From: G020353115 sp964640125
GTDB taxonomy: Bacteria; Bacteroidota; Bacteroidia; Bacteroidales; VadinHA17
DNA: 64,000 nucleotides
Assembly (NCBI GenBank): GCA_964640125.1
Contig: CAZXGG010000013.1
Span: 1 to 64,000, forward strand
Reading direction: 5' to 3'
The notes under the pieces were generated by a model, which saw only the letters and a list, made by a program, of their open reading frames with translations, had not been told where the DNA came from and searched no databases. Positions within the stretch are counted from its first letter, which is position 1; each line of letters begins with the position of its first letter. Both the position numbers and the translations under genes were made by a program. Positions 37,527-45,336 of the stretch are shown in pieces.

Positions 37527-38552
37527 ATGGATAAACATCTCGACAAAACCATTTCCCTCGGTCATGGATCCGGTGGAAAACTTACCCATGAATTGATTGA
37601 TGAACTGTTTGTAACGCATTTCCAAAACGAGATACTGAAGCATCAGACCGATTCCGCCCTGCTTCAGGTCAACAGGGAAAACCTTGCCTTCACGACCGAT
37701 TCCTTTGTGGTAGATCCCATTTTTTTTCCGGGTGGTGATATCGGTAAACTGGCCGTTTGCGGTACCGTCAATGACCTGGCTGTATCGGGAGCAAAACCCT
37801 TCTGGCTGAGTGCTTCATTCATCATCGAAGAGGGATTTGAGATGGACCAGCTTGAAAAGATTGTTCGATCCATGGCTGACGAGGCAAAAGTGGCAGGAGT
37901 ACAGATCGTTACGGGTGATACAAAGGTGGTTGATCATGGGAAATGCGATAAGGTCTTCATCAATACAGCGGGGATTGGAATTCTGGACAGAGGAAAAACC
38001 CACATCAGCACGGCAGAACATGTAAAGACAGGTGATAAGATCATCGTGAACGGTCCGATCGGTGAACACGGAGTAGCCATCCTGGCTGCCAGGGAGTCCC
38101 TGGGTTTCGAACTGCAGATCGATTCCGACTGTGCCTGCCTGAATCACCTGATCGGGAAGATGACTGCCGGAACCGGTAAGATCCATTTTATGCGGGATGC
38201 CACCCGCGGAGGACTGGCAACCGTGTTGTGCGAACTCGCTGGCCGGCAAAACATGGGCATTCAACTGGATGAGACCCTCATCCCGGTCAGGGAGAAGGTG
38301 AGGGGAACATGCGAGATCTTCGGATTTGATCCCCTCTATATGGCAAACGAAGGCAGGGTGGTTGTCGTGGCAGGATCAGAGGTTGCTGATGAACTGATCC
38401 GCATCATGCATTCCGATCCGCTGGGAAAAGAGAGTGCCATCATCGGTGAGGTTGTTTCGGACCATCCCGGCCAGGTTGTCCTTCAGACCGAAGTAGGAGG
38501 GAGGAGGATCATTGATATGCTGGCAGGAGAACAGCTGCCGAGAATCTGTTGA
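37527..38552 (+). CDS. hypE: Hydrogenase maturation protein HypE
   Basis: 341 residues. It begins with the PurM-like ATP-binding pattern ISLGHGSGGKLTHELI and ends LPRIC; the terminal cysteine receives carbamoyl from HypF and is dehydrated to thiocyanate. Other conserved segments are AFTTDSFVVDP and MRDATRGGLATVL. It is separated from hypD by a 291-bp spacer made of heptad repeats, so it could be read through or have its own promoter. Confidence 0.95.
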   Translation: MDKHLDKTISLGHGSGGKLTHELIDELFVTHFQNEILKHQTDSALLQVNRENLAFTTDSFVVDPIFFPGGDIGKLAVCGTVNDLAVSGAKPFWLSASFIIEEGFEMDQLEKIVRSMADEAKVAGVQIVTGDTKVVDHGKCDKVFINTAGIGILDRGKTHISTAEHVKTGDKIIVNGPIGEHGVAILAARESLGFELQIDSDCACLNHLIGKMTAGTGKIHFMRDATRGGLATVLCELAGRQNMGIQLDETLIPVREKVRGTCEIFGFDPLYMANEGRVVVVAGSEVADELIRIMHSDPLGKESAIIGEVVSDHPGQVVLQTEVGGRRIIDMLAGEQLPRIC

Positions 38553-39419
38553 ACGTTCCCCGAAGGGGTGCCTATGGCACAACGCCCAACATCCAACGTT
38601 CAACATCCAAAAAAAGCTTTGTCCCCCTTTGTGCCAAAAGTCTGCCTATGGCACAATGTCAGCAGTTAAACAACTAAAAATGTACACCAGGTTCAGAGCG
38701 GGTGGTATATCAATTATTTCAGGCCCGGAGGGGCCAGACGTTGGTAGTCCCCGGGCAAGGTGTGATGTGAGTTTTCTCCGAGCATTTGGTTGAAATGAAA
38801 AACCTGACATTTCTGTCGGAGAATTGCATAAAACAAATTCAGGTCAGTGAATGTATGACAATATCATAGATTGGTGTTTTCCGGTCCAGGAAATGTTTTC
38901 CCGTTGAACAACAATGTGGTTGGACCGTTTTTTTGTGGGCTGCAATTCCTGTTCTACCAACGTGCCGCTCTGGAGCGTAAAATGTCAACGTCTTACTTAG
39001 TCCTGCCAGAGGCAGGGGGATAGAGGGGGATTTACAATTCCCGGCAAGGACCAGACAATGACGAAAATTGATCGGGGTACGATTTTCGAGAAACAGTTGT
39101 TGTCCCTGATCCGACATGTCAGAATCTGGCAAAATTTGCTTACACTAGACTGATTAAATGGAGTGGTATGATTAAGGAACAAAGCTTTATGGCTTGTGAT
39201 TAATAGTTTTGGAAAACCTCAGTGCTGATTTTCAGTTTTCAACGAACGTTGATAGAACGTTATATTTCAAAGGGAATCGAATTGCTGTACAATGCCTCCT
39301 GCATACTGCATAGTGCCTGCTGCCTATTGCATGCTGGGGACTGGAGACCGCAGACTTTTGTCTGCAAGCAGCGGCGAAAGACTTCCTGAGCCTATGCCTC
39401 AGCCTTAGCCTGTCTTAAA
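38553..39419. other. 867-bp spacer without genes, containing repeats
   Basis: No credible coding frame was found. It holds a heptad run CAACGCC CAACATC CAACGTT CAACATC at 38580-38614, a second long heptad run at 39291-39360, and one copy of the CTACCAACGT...GCTCTGGAGCG repeat at 38954-38976. Similar stretches at about 38808-38832 and 39108-39132 (CTGACAT...GTCGGA in opposite orientations) might be the ends of a decayed element, but this is weak. Confidence 0.55.
39291..39360. repeat. Ten-unit heptad array 3' of the zinc-ribbon gene
   Basis: Ten consecutive 7-bp units in phase: AATGCCT CCTGCAT and then ACTGCAT AGTGCCT, GCTGCCT ATTGCAT, GCTGGGG ACTGGAG, ACCGCAG ACTTTTG. Most units share the pattern nnTGCnT. 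It ends 59 bp from the stop of the minus-strand gene at 39420. Confidence 0.75.
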
Positions 39420-39842
39420 TCACTGATGCCCGTACCCGTATTCGTCATAAAACTGCTTCAGGGTGGCCGACAGCTCCTCGAAAGCAATGTACTGCTTGGT
39501 ACAGCCTTTCCTGGAACAAAAGATTACCTTTCCTCCTTTAATCACCTTCAGCGATAACATCGGAGCACCACACTCTTCGCATTCGTCTTTACTGATGAGC
39601 GATGCGTCGCAATGCGGACAGAAAAACGAAACAATCTCCTTCTCGTTTATATCCAGCGTTGTTTCGTGGTCGTGACAACCGTAAATCGCACAGAGACGAA
39701 TGGTTCCTTCTTCCCCCTTTGCCGTTTTCCCTTTTAACCGGATACTGGGCTTATCATTGATCTTATGATATGGATCAGTTAACACTTTGTCACAATGTGG
39801 ACACTTGACGTTGAATGAAAATAGATGTTCCATAACGATCAC
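39420..39842 (-). CDS. Zinc-ribbon protein within the hyp gene set
   Basis: 140 residues, no signal or membrane segment. Cysteine pairs are seen in KCPHCDKVL, IYGCHDH, FFCPHCDASL, DECEECGAPM and FCSRKGC, enough for two or three zinc ribbons. The last two thirds resemble the protein encoded at 53445 at the end of the mvh operon (C-x2-CGAP and C-x4-GC patterns), so the two are probably paralogues. The location between hypE and hypA suggests a part in hydrogenase maturation or metal delivery; no characterised family was recognised. A redox or RNA-binding role is equally possible. Confidence 0.65.
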   Translation of the reverse strand: MIVMEHLFSFNVKCPHCDKVLTDPYHKINDKPSIRLKGKTAKGEEGTIRLCAIYGCHDHETTLDINEKEIVSFFCPHCDASLISKDECEECGAPMLSLKVIKGGKVIFCSRKGCTKQYIAFEELSATLKQFYDEYGYGHQ

Positions 39843-39957
39843 TCTTTTTGATGGTGAATTTACTTCTTCTGGATCTTCGGCTGTATAAAATTACAACCGA
39901 TTAACCGAAATCGCAATGACTAAGATCGTCAAAATTTCAGAATTATGAAATAAATTA

Positions 39958-39965
39958 TAGATTTG
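39958..39965 (+). promoter_or_regulatory. Bacteroidota-type -7 box upstream of hypA
   Basis: TAGATTTG fits TAnnTTTG exactly, 25 bp before the hypA ATG at 39991. An upstream in-frame TTG at 39976 is within the predicted transcript but the MHE start is favoured. Confidence 0.4.
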
Positions 39966-39990
39966 TTGCAAATCATTGTTCAGGATAATC

Positions 39991-40332
39991 ATGCATGAAC
40001 TCTCAATCGCCATGAATGTTATTGAAATTGCCGATGAATATGCATCGAAAGCAAATGCTACCGTTGTAAAGGAGATCGAGATTGAGGTGGGCGAGCTTTC
40101 AGGCGTTGTTCTGGATGCACTGGAGTTTGCCATGGAGGTGGCTGTCAGGAATACAATCCTTGAACAGGCGACCTGTCACTATATCCGGATTCCCGGAATG
40201 GCCCGGTGCAGGGAATGCGGACATGAATTTAAAACCGGCAACCTGCACACACCCTGCCCGAAATGCAATTCGTTTGAACAGGAACTAATCAGTGGCAGGG
40301 AACTGCGGGTCAAATCCCTGATGGTGGACTGA
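39991..40332 (+). CDS. hypA: Nickel metallochaperone HypA
   Basis: 113 residues from the ATG at 39991, giving MHELSIAMNVIEIADEY; His2 is the nickel ligand, and the start is chosen for that reason over an upstream TTG. The zinc domain has CRECGHEFK and CPKCNS. HypA works with HypB to insert nickel into the large subunit after the Fe unit is in place. It is divergent from the zinc-ribbon gene and 41 bp before the SDR-like gene. Confidence 0.94.
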   Translation: MHELSIAMNVIEIADEYASKANATVVKEIEIEVGELSGVVLDALEFAMEVAVRNTILEQATCHYIRIPGMARCRECGHEFKTGNLHTPCPKCNSFEQELISGRELRVKSLMVD

Positions 40333-40373
40333 TTTCATTTATTTTATTATTTTGCATCCTTCAAAATTAATCA

Positions 40374-41888
40374 ATGGACCAGCCACAGGATAGTATAATA
40401 TGGACCGACGGTGATGTGTTGTGCACTGATCTGCCAACCATACCAAAAGCTGATCTTGGTAAGGTCCTTGTTACCGGTGCAACTGGCTATATCGGTGGAC
40501 GGCTTGTTCCCGAGCTGCTGGCCAGGGGTTATTCAGTGCGTGTGATGGTGCGGGCGGATTCGGATGAGTACCTGGAACGCTGGCCCGGTGCTGAGGTGGT
40601 TGCAGCTGATGCACTGGATATTGTCCAGTTGAGGGAAGCGATGAAGGATATTGAGGTTGCCTACTACCTTATTCATTCCATGTTGCTGGGACGCCGGGAA
40701 TTCGAACTGGCGGATATTGAAGCGGCGAAGAACTTCAGAAAGGCAGCGGAAGAGAAGAACCTTAAACGGATCATTTACCTTGGCGGGCTGGGGAACATTC
40801 AAACCAACCTTTCAAATCACCTGAAAAGCCGGATGAAGGTTGCCGAGGAGTTATCTGCCGGGGAGATCCCGGTCACCATCCTTCGGGCAGCCATCATCAT
40901 CGGTTCGGGTAGTGCATCATTTGAGATTATTGAGAATCTGGTCCGAAAATCTCCCATGTTCTTCAATCCCCATTGGGCGCGAACAAGGTGCCAGCCAATC
41001 AGCTTGAGGGATGTGATCAAGTACCTGGTGGGTGTGCTCGAAACGGATGAAACGGTAGGGGAAATGTATGATATCGGTGGAACCGATATCCTGACCTATG
41101 AAGAGATGATGAAAGTGCTGGCAAACCTCCTGGGTAAAAAAAGACTATTTCTTCCCTCACCATTTTCCAGTGTTCGTTTATACAGTTATGTGGCAAGCCT
41201 GATCACTCCGGTACCGGTTCAGGTCATTTCCTGCCTGATGGAGGGTACCCGCAATGAGGTGATCTGTCAGAATGACGATATCCGGAAAGTGATCCCATTC
41301 CGGTTGTTGCCGTATAAGGAATCATTGTTACGGGCAATGTCCAGGGAAGATCATGATAAGATTGCTACACGCTGGTCGGATGCCTATCCACCGGCACATG
41401 AGCTGGCCATCAAACTGTCCGAACTGGAAATCCCTCCCCGTTTTATCAGTACCTATGCTTTATCCTCCACAAAAAGTGAATCAGCACTCTTTCAATCCAT
41501 CTGCTTGATCGGTGGAAGGGAGGGTTGGTTTAATAGCAACTGGATGTGGCGCCTTCGCGGTCTGCTGGACCGCATCCTGATGGGAGTGGGAACTTCCCGG
41601 GGTAGAAGAAGCAGCTACTATCTGCGGATCAACGACGTGATCGATTTCTGGAGAGTGGAGGATCTGAAACAGGATCAGTGTTTATTGCTGAGAGCAGAAA
41701 TGAAAGTACCGGGAAAAGCCTGGCTCAAATTCCAGGTAGTCCCGGAAAAGGAGAAAAATATCCTTTCCGTTACAGCCTATTTCGAGCCGAAAGGAACATG
41801 GGGAAAAATCTACTGGTACACCTTCCTTCCCTTTCACTATTATATTTTTAAAGACCTGGTGAAACAGCTGGAGAAGAGAAGCAAGTGA
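40374..41888 (+). CDS. NAD(P)-binding SDR-family protein with DUF2867 domain
   Basis: 504 residues. The N-terminal 300 residues are an atypical extended SDR: GKVLVTGATGYIGGRLVPEL is the dinucleotide-binding motif. The C-terminal part from about residue 350 (LIGGREGWFNSNWMWRLRGL) is a DUF2867 domain related to ligand-binding START-like folds. The reaction is unknown. It separates hypA from hypB, and its stop codon touches a heptad-repeat array. There is no evident mechanistic link to hydrogenase maturation. Confidence 0.82.
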   Translation: MDQPQDSIIWTDGDVLCTDLPTIPKADLGKVLVTGATGYIGGRLVPELLARGYSVRVMVRADSDEYLERWPGAEVVAADALDIVQLREAMKDIEVAYYLIHSMLLGRREFELADIEAAKNFRKAAEEKNLKRIIYLGGLGNIQTNLSNHLKSRMKVAEELSAGEIPVTILRAAIIIGSGSASFEIIENLVRKSPMFFNPHWARTRCQPISLRDVIKYLVGVLETDETVGEMYDIGGTDILTYEEMMKVLANLLGKKRLFLPSPFSSVRLYSYVASLITPVPVQVISCLMEGTRNEVICQNDDIRKVIPFRLLPYKESLLRAMSREDHDKIATRWSDAYPPAHELAIKLSELEIPPRFISTYALSSTKSESALFQSICLIGGREGWFNSNWMWRLRGLLDRILMGVGTSRGRRSSYYLRINDVIDFWRVEDLKQDQCLLLRAEMKVPGKAWLKFQVVPEKEKNILSVTAYFEPKGTWGKIYWYTFLPFHYYIFKDLVKQLEKRSK

Positions 41889-41984
41889 ATTTAGAATAAT
41901 GAATATCGAATAACGAATGATGATTTTTATTTATTTCATTTCGGAATTCTTCATTCGTTAATCATTATTCGATATTCAATTCCT
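41887..41984. repeat. Inverted pair of heptad arrays between convergent genes
   Basis: GAATTTA GAATAAT, GAATATC GAATAAC and GAATGAT run from 41887 to 41921, starting in the SDR-gene stop codon. The opposite-strand version (TTCATTC GTTAATC and ATTATTC GATATTC) lies at 41943-41984, next to the hypB stop. Together they can fold into a long imperfect hairpin and may serve as a two-way terminator. Confidence 0.75.
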
Positions 41985-41993
41985 TTCTGATGA

Positions 41994-42890
41994 TTATCCG
42001 TTACCCTTACCATGCTCTCTCCTCAACCATCCATACCATTCCTCCATCCCCTCGCCGGTCTTAACGGAAAGTTCGATGAATTCAAGATTTGGATTGACCC
42101 GAAGGGCATATTCCTTCACCTTTTTCATATCAAAATCGACATAGGGAAGAAGGTCAATCTTATTGATGATGCATGTATCTGAGGTGTTGAACATGCTGGG
42201 GTATTTCAACGGTTTGTCATCTCCTTCCGTCACGCTGATAATCACCACCCGCTTCGTTTCTCCCAGGTCAAACAGCGCGGGACAAATCAGGTTTCCCACG
42301 TTTTCAATCATCAGGAGTGAGCACTCTGCAACCTCCAATTGTTTTACCGCCTGGTTTACCATCTCGGCATCGAGGTGGCACCCTTCACCGGTATTCACCT
42401 GGATCACCGGTGCTTCGGTGGCTTTGATCCGGTAAGCATCCTGCATGGTTTGCTGGTCACCCTCAATGACAGATATGGAAAAATCCTGCCTTGTATCCCG
42501 GATTGTCCGTTCAAGAAGAGTTGTTTTTCCCGAGCCCGGTGAACTCACCAGATTAAGAGCTGTTATCTCTTTGGCTTCGAAAAATCCCCTGTTCCGTTCA
42601 GCGATCAGGTTATTTTTTTGCAGAATATCCTGTCCAACATCGATCAAACTTCCATGAGAATGGTCATGATCATGATGGTGGTGTTCATGCTCGTGTTCGT
42701 GTGAGTGATCCCCCTCATGGTGATGCTCATGGTGATAGGTATGCTCGTGGGGATGACTGTGCACTATCCCGTCGTGCTCATGTTCGTGCTCGTGTTCATA
42801 AGGATGGTTGTGTTGATCATTCTTCTCTTCACCCGGTTTCTGAATGGTTATTCCCTTGCCGGGCTGGCCACATCCGCAAGTATCGCACAT
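41994..42890 (-). CDS. hypB: Nickel-binding GTPase HypB
   Basis: 298 residues. It starts MCDTCGCGQPG, the N-terminal high-affinity nickel site CxxCGC. Residues 25-80 are extremely histidine-rich (repeated HEHEHEH), which allows nickel storage. The GTPase core has LVSSPGSGKTTLLE as P-loop, IEGDQQT and NKIDLLPYVD. With HypA it inserts nickel into the hydrogenase large subunits. It is transcribed alone on the minus strand; a 33-nt hairpin with a T8 tract at 42927-42968 separates it from the kinase gene upstream. Confidence 0.95.
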   Translation of the reverse strand: MCDTCGCGQPGKGITIQKPGEEKNDQHNHPYEHEHEHEHDGIVHSHPHEHTYHHEHHHEGDHSHEHEHEHHHHDHDHSHGSLIDVGQDILQKNNLIAERNRGFFEAKEITALNLVSSPGSGKTTLLERTIRDTRQDFSISVIEGDQQTMQDAYRIKATEAPVIQVNTGEGCHLDAEMVNQAVKQLEVAECSLLMIENVGNLICPALFDLGETKRVVIISVTEGDDKPLKYPSMFNTSDTCIINKIDLLPYVDFDMKKVKEYALRVNPNLEFIELSVKTGEGMEEWYGWLRREHGKGNG

Positions 42891-42926
42891 CGTGTTGTAA
42901 TTTTAGTTTGAGAGTGTAAAATTAAG

Positions 42927-42968
42927 AAAAAAAACACTCACCGGGTGACTCCGAGTCACCCGGTGAGT
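42927..42968 (-). terminator. Perfect 33-nt hairpin with T-tract (copy 1 of 3)
   Basis: Arms ACTCACCGGGTGACT (42936-42950) and AGTCACCCGGTGAGT (42954-42968) pair over all 15 bp around a 3-nt loop. On the minus strand the stem is followed by G-T8, the form of a strong intrinsic terminator between the kinase gene and hypB. Two relatives lie at 59734 and 60863. Confidence 0.8.
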
Positions 42969-43060
42969 AAAAACCACCCCATGAGTTTTAAGTAGCTCCT
43001 TTTATTAAGCTTGGTGCAGAAAATAAGAATTGATTTTCTATAGCCCTGAAAGGGCATTAG

Positions 43061-43091
43061 CAGGTTCACAGGGCAACGCCCTGTGAACCTG
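43061..43091. repeat. REP-like perfect hairpin beside a RAYT remnant
   Basis: CAGGTTCACAGGGC (43061-43074) and GCCCTGTGAACCTG (43078-43091) form a perfect 14-bp stem with loop AAC. A smaller GCCCT...AGGGC hairpin lies just before it (43043-43055). Its position next to a transposase remnant suggests a REP element. Confidence 0.75.
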
Positions 43092-43130
43092 GCAACTTAT
43101 AAATCTAAGCCCTGTAAGAGCGAAAGGCTA

Positions 43131-43247
43131 ATCCCATACATATCGCTCATCATATTCTACATTGTATTTTTTAAGGAAAGCTCTGAATTCATCCTTAAAG
43201 CTTTTATGTTTATGATGTTCATCTTGACTTTGGTTTGACAAAGCCAT
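43131..43247 (-). pseudogene. C-terminal remnant of a REP-associated tyrosine transposase
   Basis: A 38-residue frame (ATG at 43247, TAG at 43131-43133) ends with FKDEFRAFLKKYNVEYDERY and VWD. This matches the C-terminal tail I know from Bacteroidota Y1/IS200-like REP-associated transposases, which end in YDE(R/K)Y. The catalytic HUH and Tyr regions are absent; the frame is cut 16 bp from the end of the kinase gene. A REP-like hairpin lies 40 bp downstream on the same strand, the expected partner DNA. Confidence 0.6.
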
Positions 43248-43263
43248 ACTGGAAGTTACAACA

Positions 43264-44610
43264 TTACAGCAGCACCCCAATCGAACGGTCTTCTTTCGGG
43301 AGAGTAACAGAGACTGTTGTTCCTTCCCCTTCCTTGCTTTTCAGGCTGATTTTTCCGTGGTGTCTTTCAATGATCTTTGCTACGATGGACATTCCCATGC
43401 CGGTTCCTTCCTCTTCTGATTTTCTTGCATTGGTAGCCCGGTAGAATTCGTCAAATATCTGCTCCTGTTCCGCTTCGGGTATTCCTATTCCCGTGTCGGT
43501 AACCTCAAGGTGGATCTCATTTCCTTTCCGGGTTGCCTTCAGGGAGACTGAACCGTTTTTTGGTGTGTATTTTATGGCATTGCTGAGCAGGTTCGTGAAC
43601 ACTTCCTCCATGGAGAACGCACTGCCAAAAAAGGGATCAATCGCTGGTGAAATGTCCGTTCTAAAATCAATCGATTTGTCTGCTGCATCACTCTCCATTG
43701 TCGCAGCTGCCTTCAGTAAGGTATCCTTCAGGGAGAATAATTCACCAGAGAATTTATCCTCCAGCCGGATCCGGGTCAGTTTCAGAAGATCTTTGATGAA
43801 TTCCGTTAACCGGAAGGACCGGCTGTATGCCCGGTCAATAAATTCTTTCTGTTTGTCACTGGATTTAAACAGCTGGTCAGCTACACTCAGATTGGTCTGA
43901 ATAGCAGCCATGTGTGATTTGATATCATGAGTGACACGAAGAACATATTCGTTTTTTATGGCATCTTTTTTATTCAGTTCAATGTTTGCCTGGCGATAGG
44001 CTTCTTCTTGTTTTCTCAGGGCTGAGGAGATCGAAATGGTCAGGTAAACAATAAGGTAGGATGTCGTACCAAAAACAATGACCGACACCAGCACATAAAA
44101 CTTGTTCTGGTAAAGGTCATGACCAATAAATCCTTCAAGAGGATAATGGGGAATAATTCCAATGCATTCAAAACAAGCTGTGATGGCCATAAGAAACAGG
44201 GCAAAGGTGGCCTGCAGATAACTGTCCAGCGGTGATACCAGTGTGCTGGCAATAACCATTTGAAAGAAGAAGTATAGATAAAAGGGATTCTCAATACCGC
44301 CGGCAAAGTGAATAATAATAGCCAGGACCAGCAGATCACCCGACGTTTGAAAATTGATGATTCGCTTCAGTGCTCTTGAATTATCTCCGGAGATCCCTTT
44401 TGCGCGATTCAACAGGTAATAGGTGATCAGGTTGATCAGAATGAATGCCGAAGTAAAGATATAAATCCATCTGTAGGGCAATTCAAGTCCAATAAACCGC
44501 TGTGTAGCAAAGGTTGTCAAACCCACCCCGACAACAAATAACCACCGAAGCATGGTTAACCAGTAGGCCCGGTTTTCAAGTCTGGTATTCTGGTATACCA
44601 GATTTTCCAT
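43264..44610 (-). CDS. Membrane histidine kinase
   Basis: 448 residues. Residues 20-200 form five to six membrane helices with no extracytoplasmic sensor domain, so the signal may be sensed in or at the membrane. The dimerisation box is RVTHDIKSHMAA with His228, and the ATPase domain has NLLSNAIKYTP, DTGIGIP and EEGTGMGMS. It follows a receiver-only regulator by 7 bp on the same strand, divergent from the HdrA/Mvh operon. Control of the hydrogenase genes is plausible from context only. Confidence 0.88.
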   Translation of the reverse strand: MENLVYQNTRLENRAYWLTMLRWLFVVGVGLTTFATQRFIGLELPYRWIYIFTSAFILINLITYYLLNRAKGISGDNSRALKRIINFQTSGDLLVLAIIIHFAGGIENPFYLYFFFQMVIASTLVSPLDSYLQATFALFLMAITACFECIGIIPHYPLEGFIGHDLYQNKFYVLVSVIVFGTTSYLIVYLTISISSALRKQEEAYRQANIELNKKDAIKNEYVLRVTHDIKSHMAAIQTNLSVADQLFKSSDKQKEFIDRAYSRSFRLTEFIKDLLKLTRIRLEDKFSGELFSLKDTLLKAAATMESDAADKSIDFRTDISPAIDPFFGSAFSMEEVFTNLLSNAIKYTPKNGSVSLKATRKGNEIHLEVTDTGIGIPEAEQEQIFDEFYRATNARKSEEEGTGMGMSIVAKIIERHHGKISLKSKEGEGTTVSVTLPKEDRSIGVLL

Positions 44611-44617
44611 TTCAGGA

Positions 44618-45010
44618 TTATTTAGGCAGGAATTTCTGTATCTCTTTCAGAATGGTGTCCGGTTCAACGGGTTTTTCCAGATATGCATCGACCGGTAGCC
44701 AGTCTTTGCTTTGCATTGCAGCCTTGAAGTTAATACCGGTCATACCATCAATGGAAGTGAGCATGATGATTGGCATATCTTTATAGGAGTCATCCTCTTT
44801 TATCTCACGAGCCATCTCAAATCCAGTGTTGGGTTGTTCCATCATAACATCAAGAATGGTTAGATCAGGTTTTTCCGATTCGAGTTTTTCCATTCCCTCT
44901 TTGCGATTAAGCGCAGGAATAACTTGATAATTATTGTTTTCCAGAATAGCCTGAACGGCGAGGATGAAATCCGGGTCATCGTCCACAAGTAATATTTTTG
45001 CTCTGCTCAT
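44618..45010 (-). CDS. Single-domain response regulator
   Basis: 130 residues, a receiver domain only. LLVDDDPDF provides the acidic pocket, Asp54 in TILDVMM is the phosphorylation site, MLTSIDG and YLEKPVEP hold the conserved Thr/Ser and Lys. There is no DNA-binding output domain, so it must act by protein contact or in a phosphorelay. It is cotranscribed with the histidine kinase and divergent from hdrA, 326 bp away. Confidence 0.9.
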   Translation of the reverse strand: MSRAKILLVDDDPDFILAVQAILENNNYQVIPALNRKEGMEKLESEKPDLTILDVMMEQPNTGFEMAREIKEDDSYKDMPIIMLTSIDGMTGINFKAAMQSKDWLPVDAYLEKPVEPDTILKEIQKFLPK

Positions 45011-45336
45011 TTTTTTTGTTTGGTTAAAAAATCACTACTCAGAAAAACCAAAGGTATAAAAATTTGGTTGAGATTTACAAAATGAATAATTCACAAAAAA
45101 AAAGGATCCGGAGAAAGAAATGACGAACTGAAACTAATCTAAATCGATTCTATTTACCTGTAATAACCTGAAAGGCAAATATATAGAATTGAGCCTTACT
45201 ATGTTTAAAAACATGTTCAATGGTTATATATTGTAACAAAAAACCTTTTCATGTATTTTTAGCGAGATCCCGCAAACGATATAGTTTTTAGTGACGTCAT
45301 ACAAAAATTCTTTTAATAATTTAATGTAACGAGCAT
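45011..45336. promoter_or_regulatory. Regulatory region between the two-component genes and the hdr-mvh operon
   Basis: 326 bp, AT-rich, without a gene. It holds two small palindromes that could be operator sites: ATGTTT-AA-AAACAT (45201-45214) and TTGTAACAA (45231-45239). No exact TAnnTTTG box was found for the operon, and hdrA starts without a Shine-Dalgarno sequence. Operator function is a guess. Confidence 0.35.

Noticed and set aside
38808..39132. Decayed insertion sequence with CTGACAT...GTCGGA ends
   Set aside because: The supposed terminal repeats match imperfectly and no transposase remnant was found inside.
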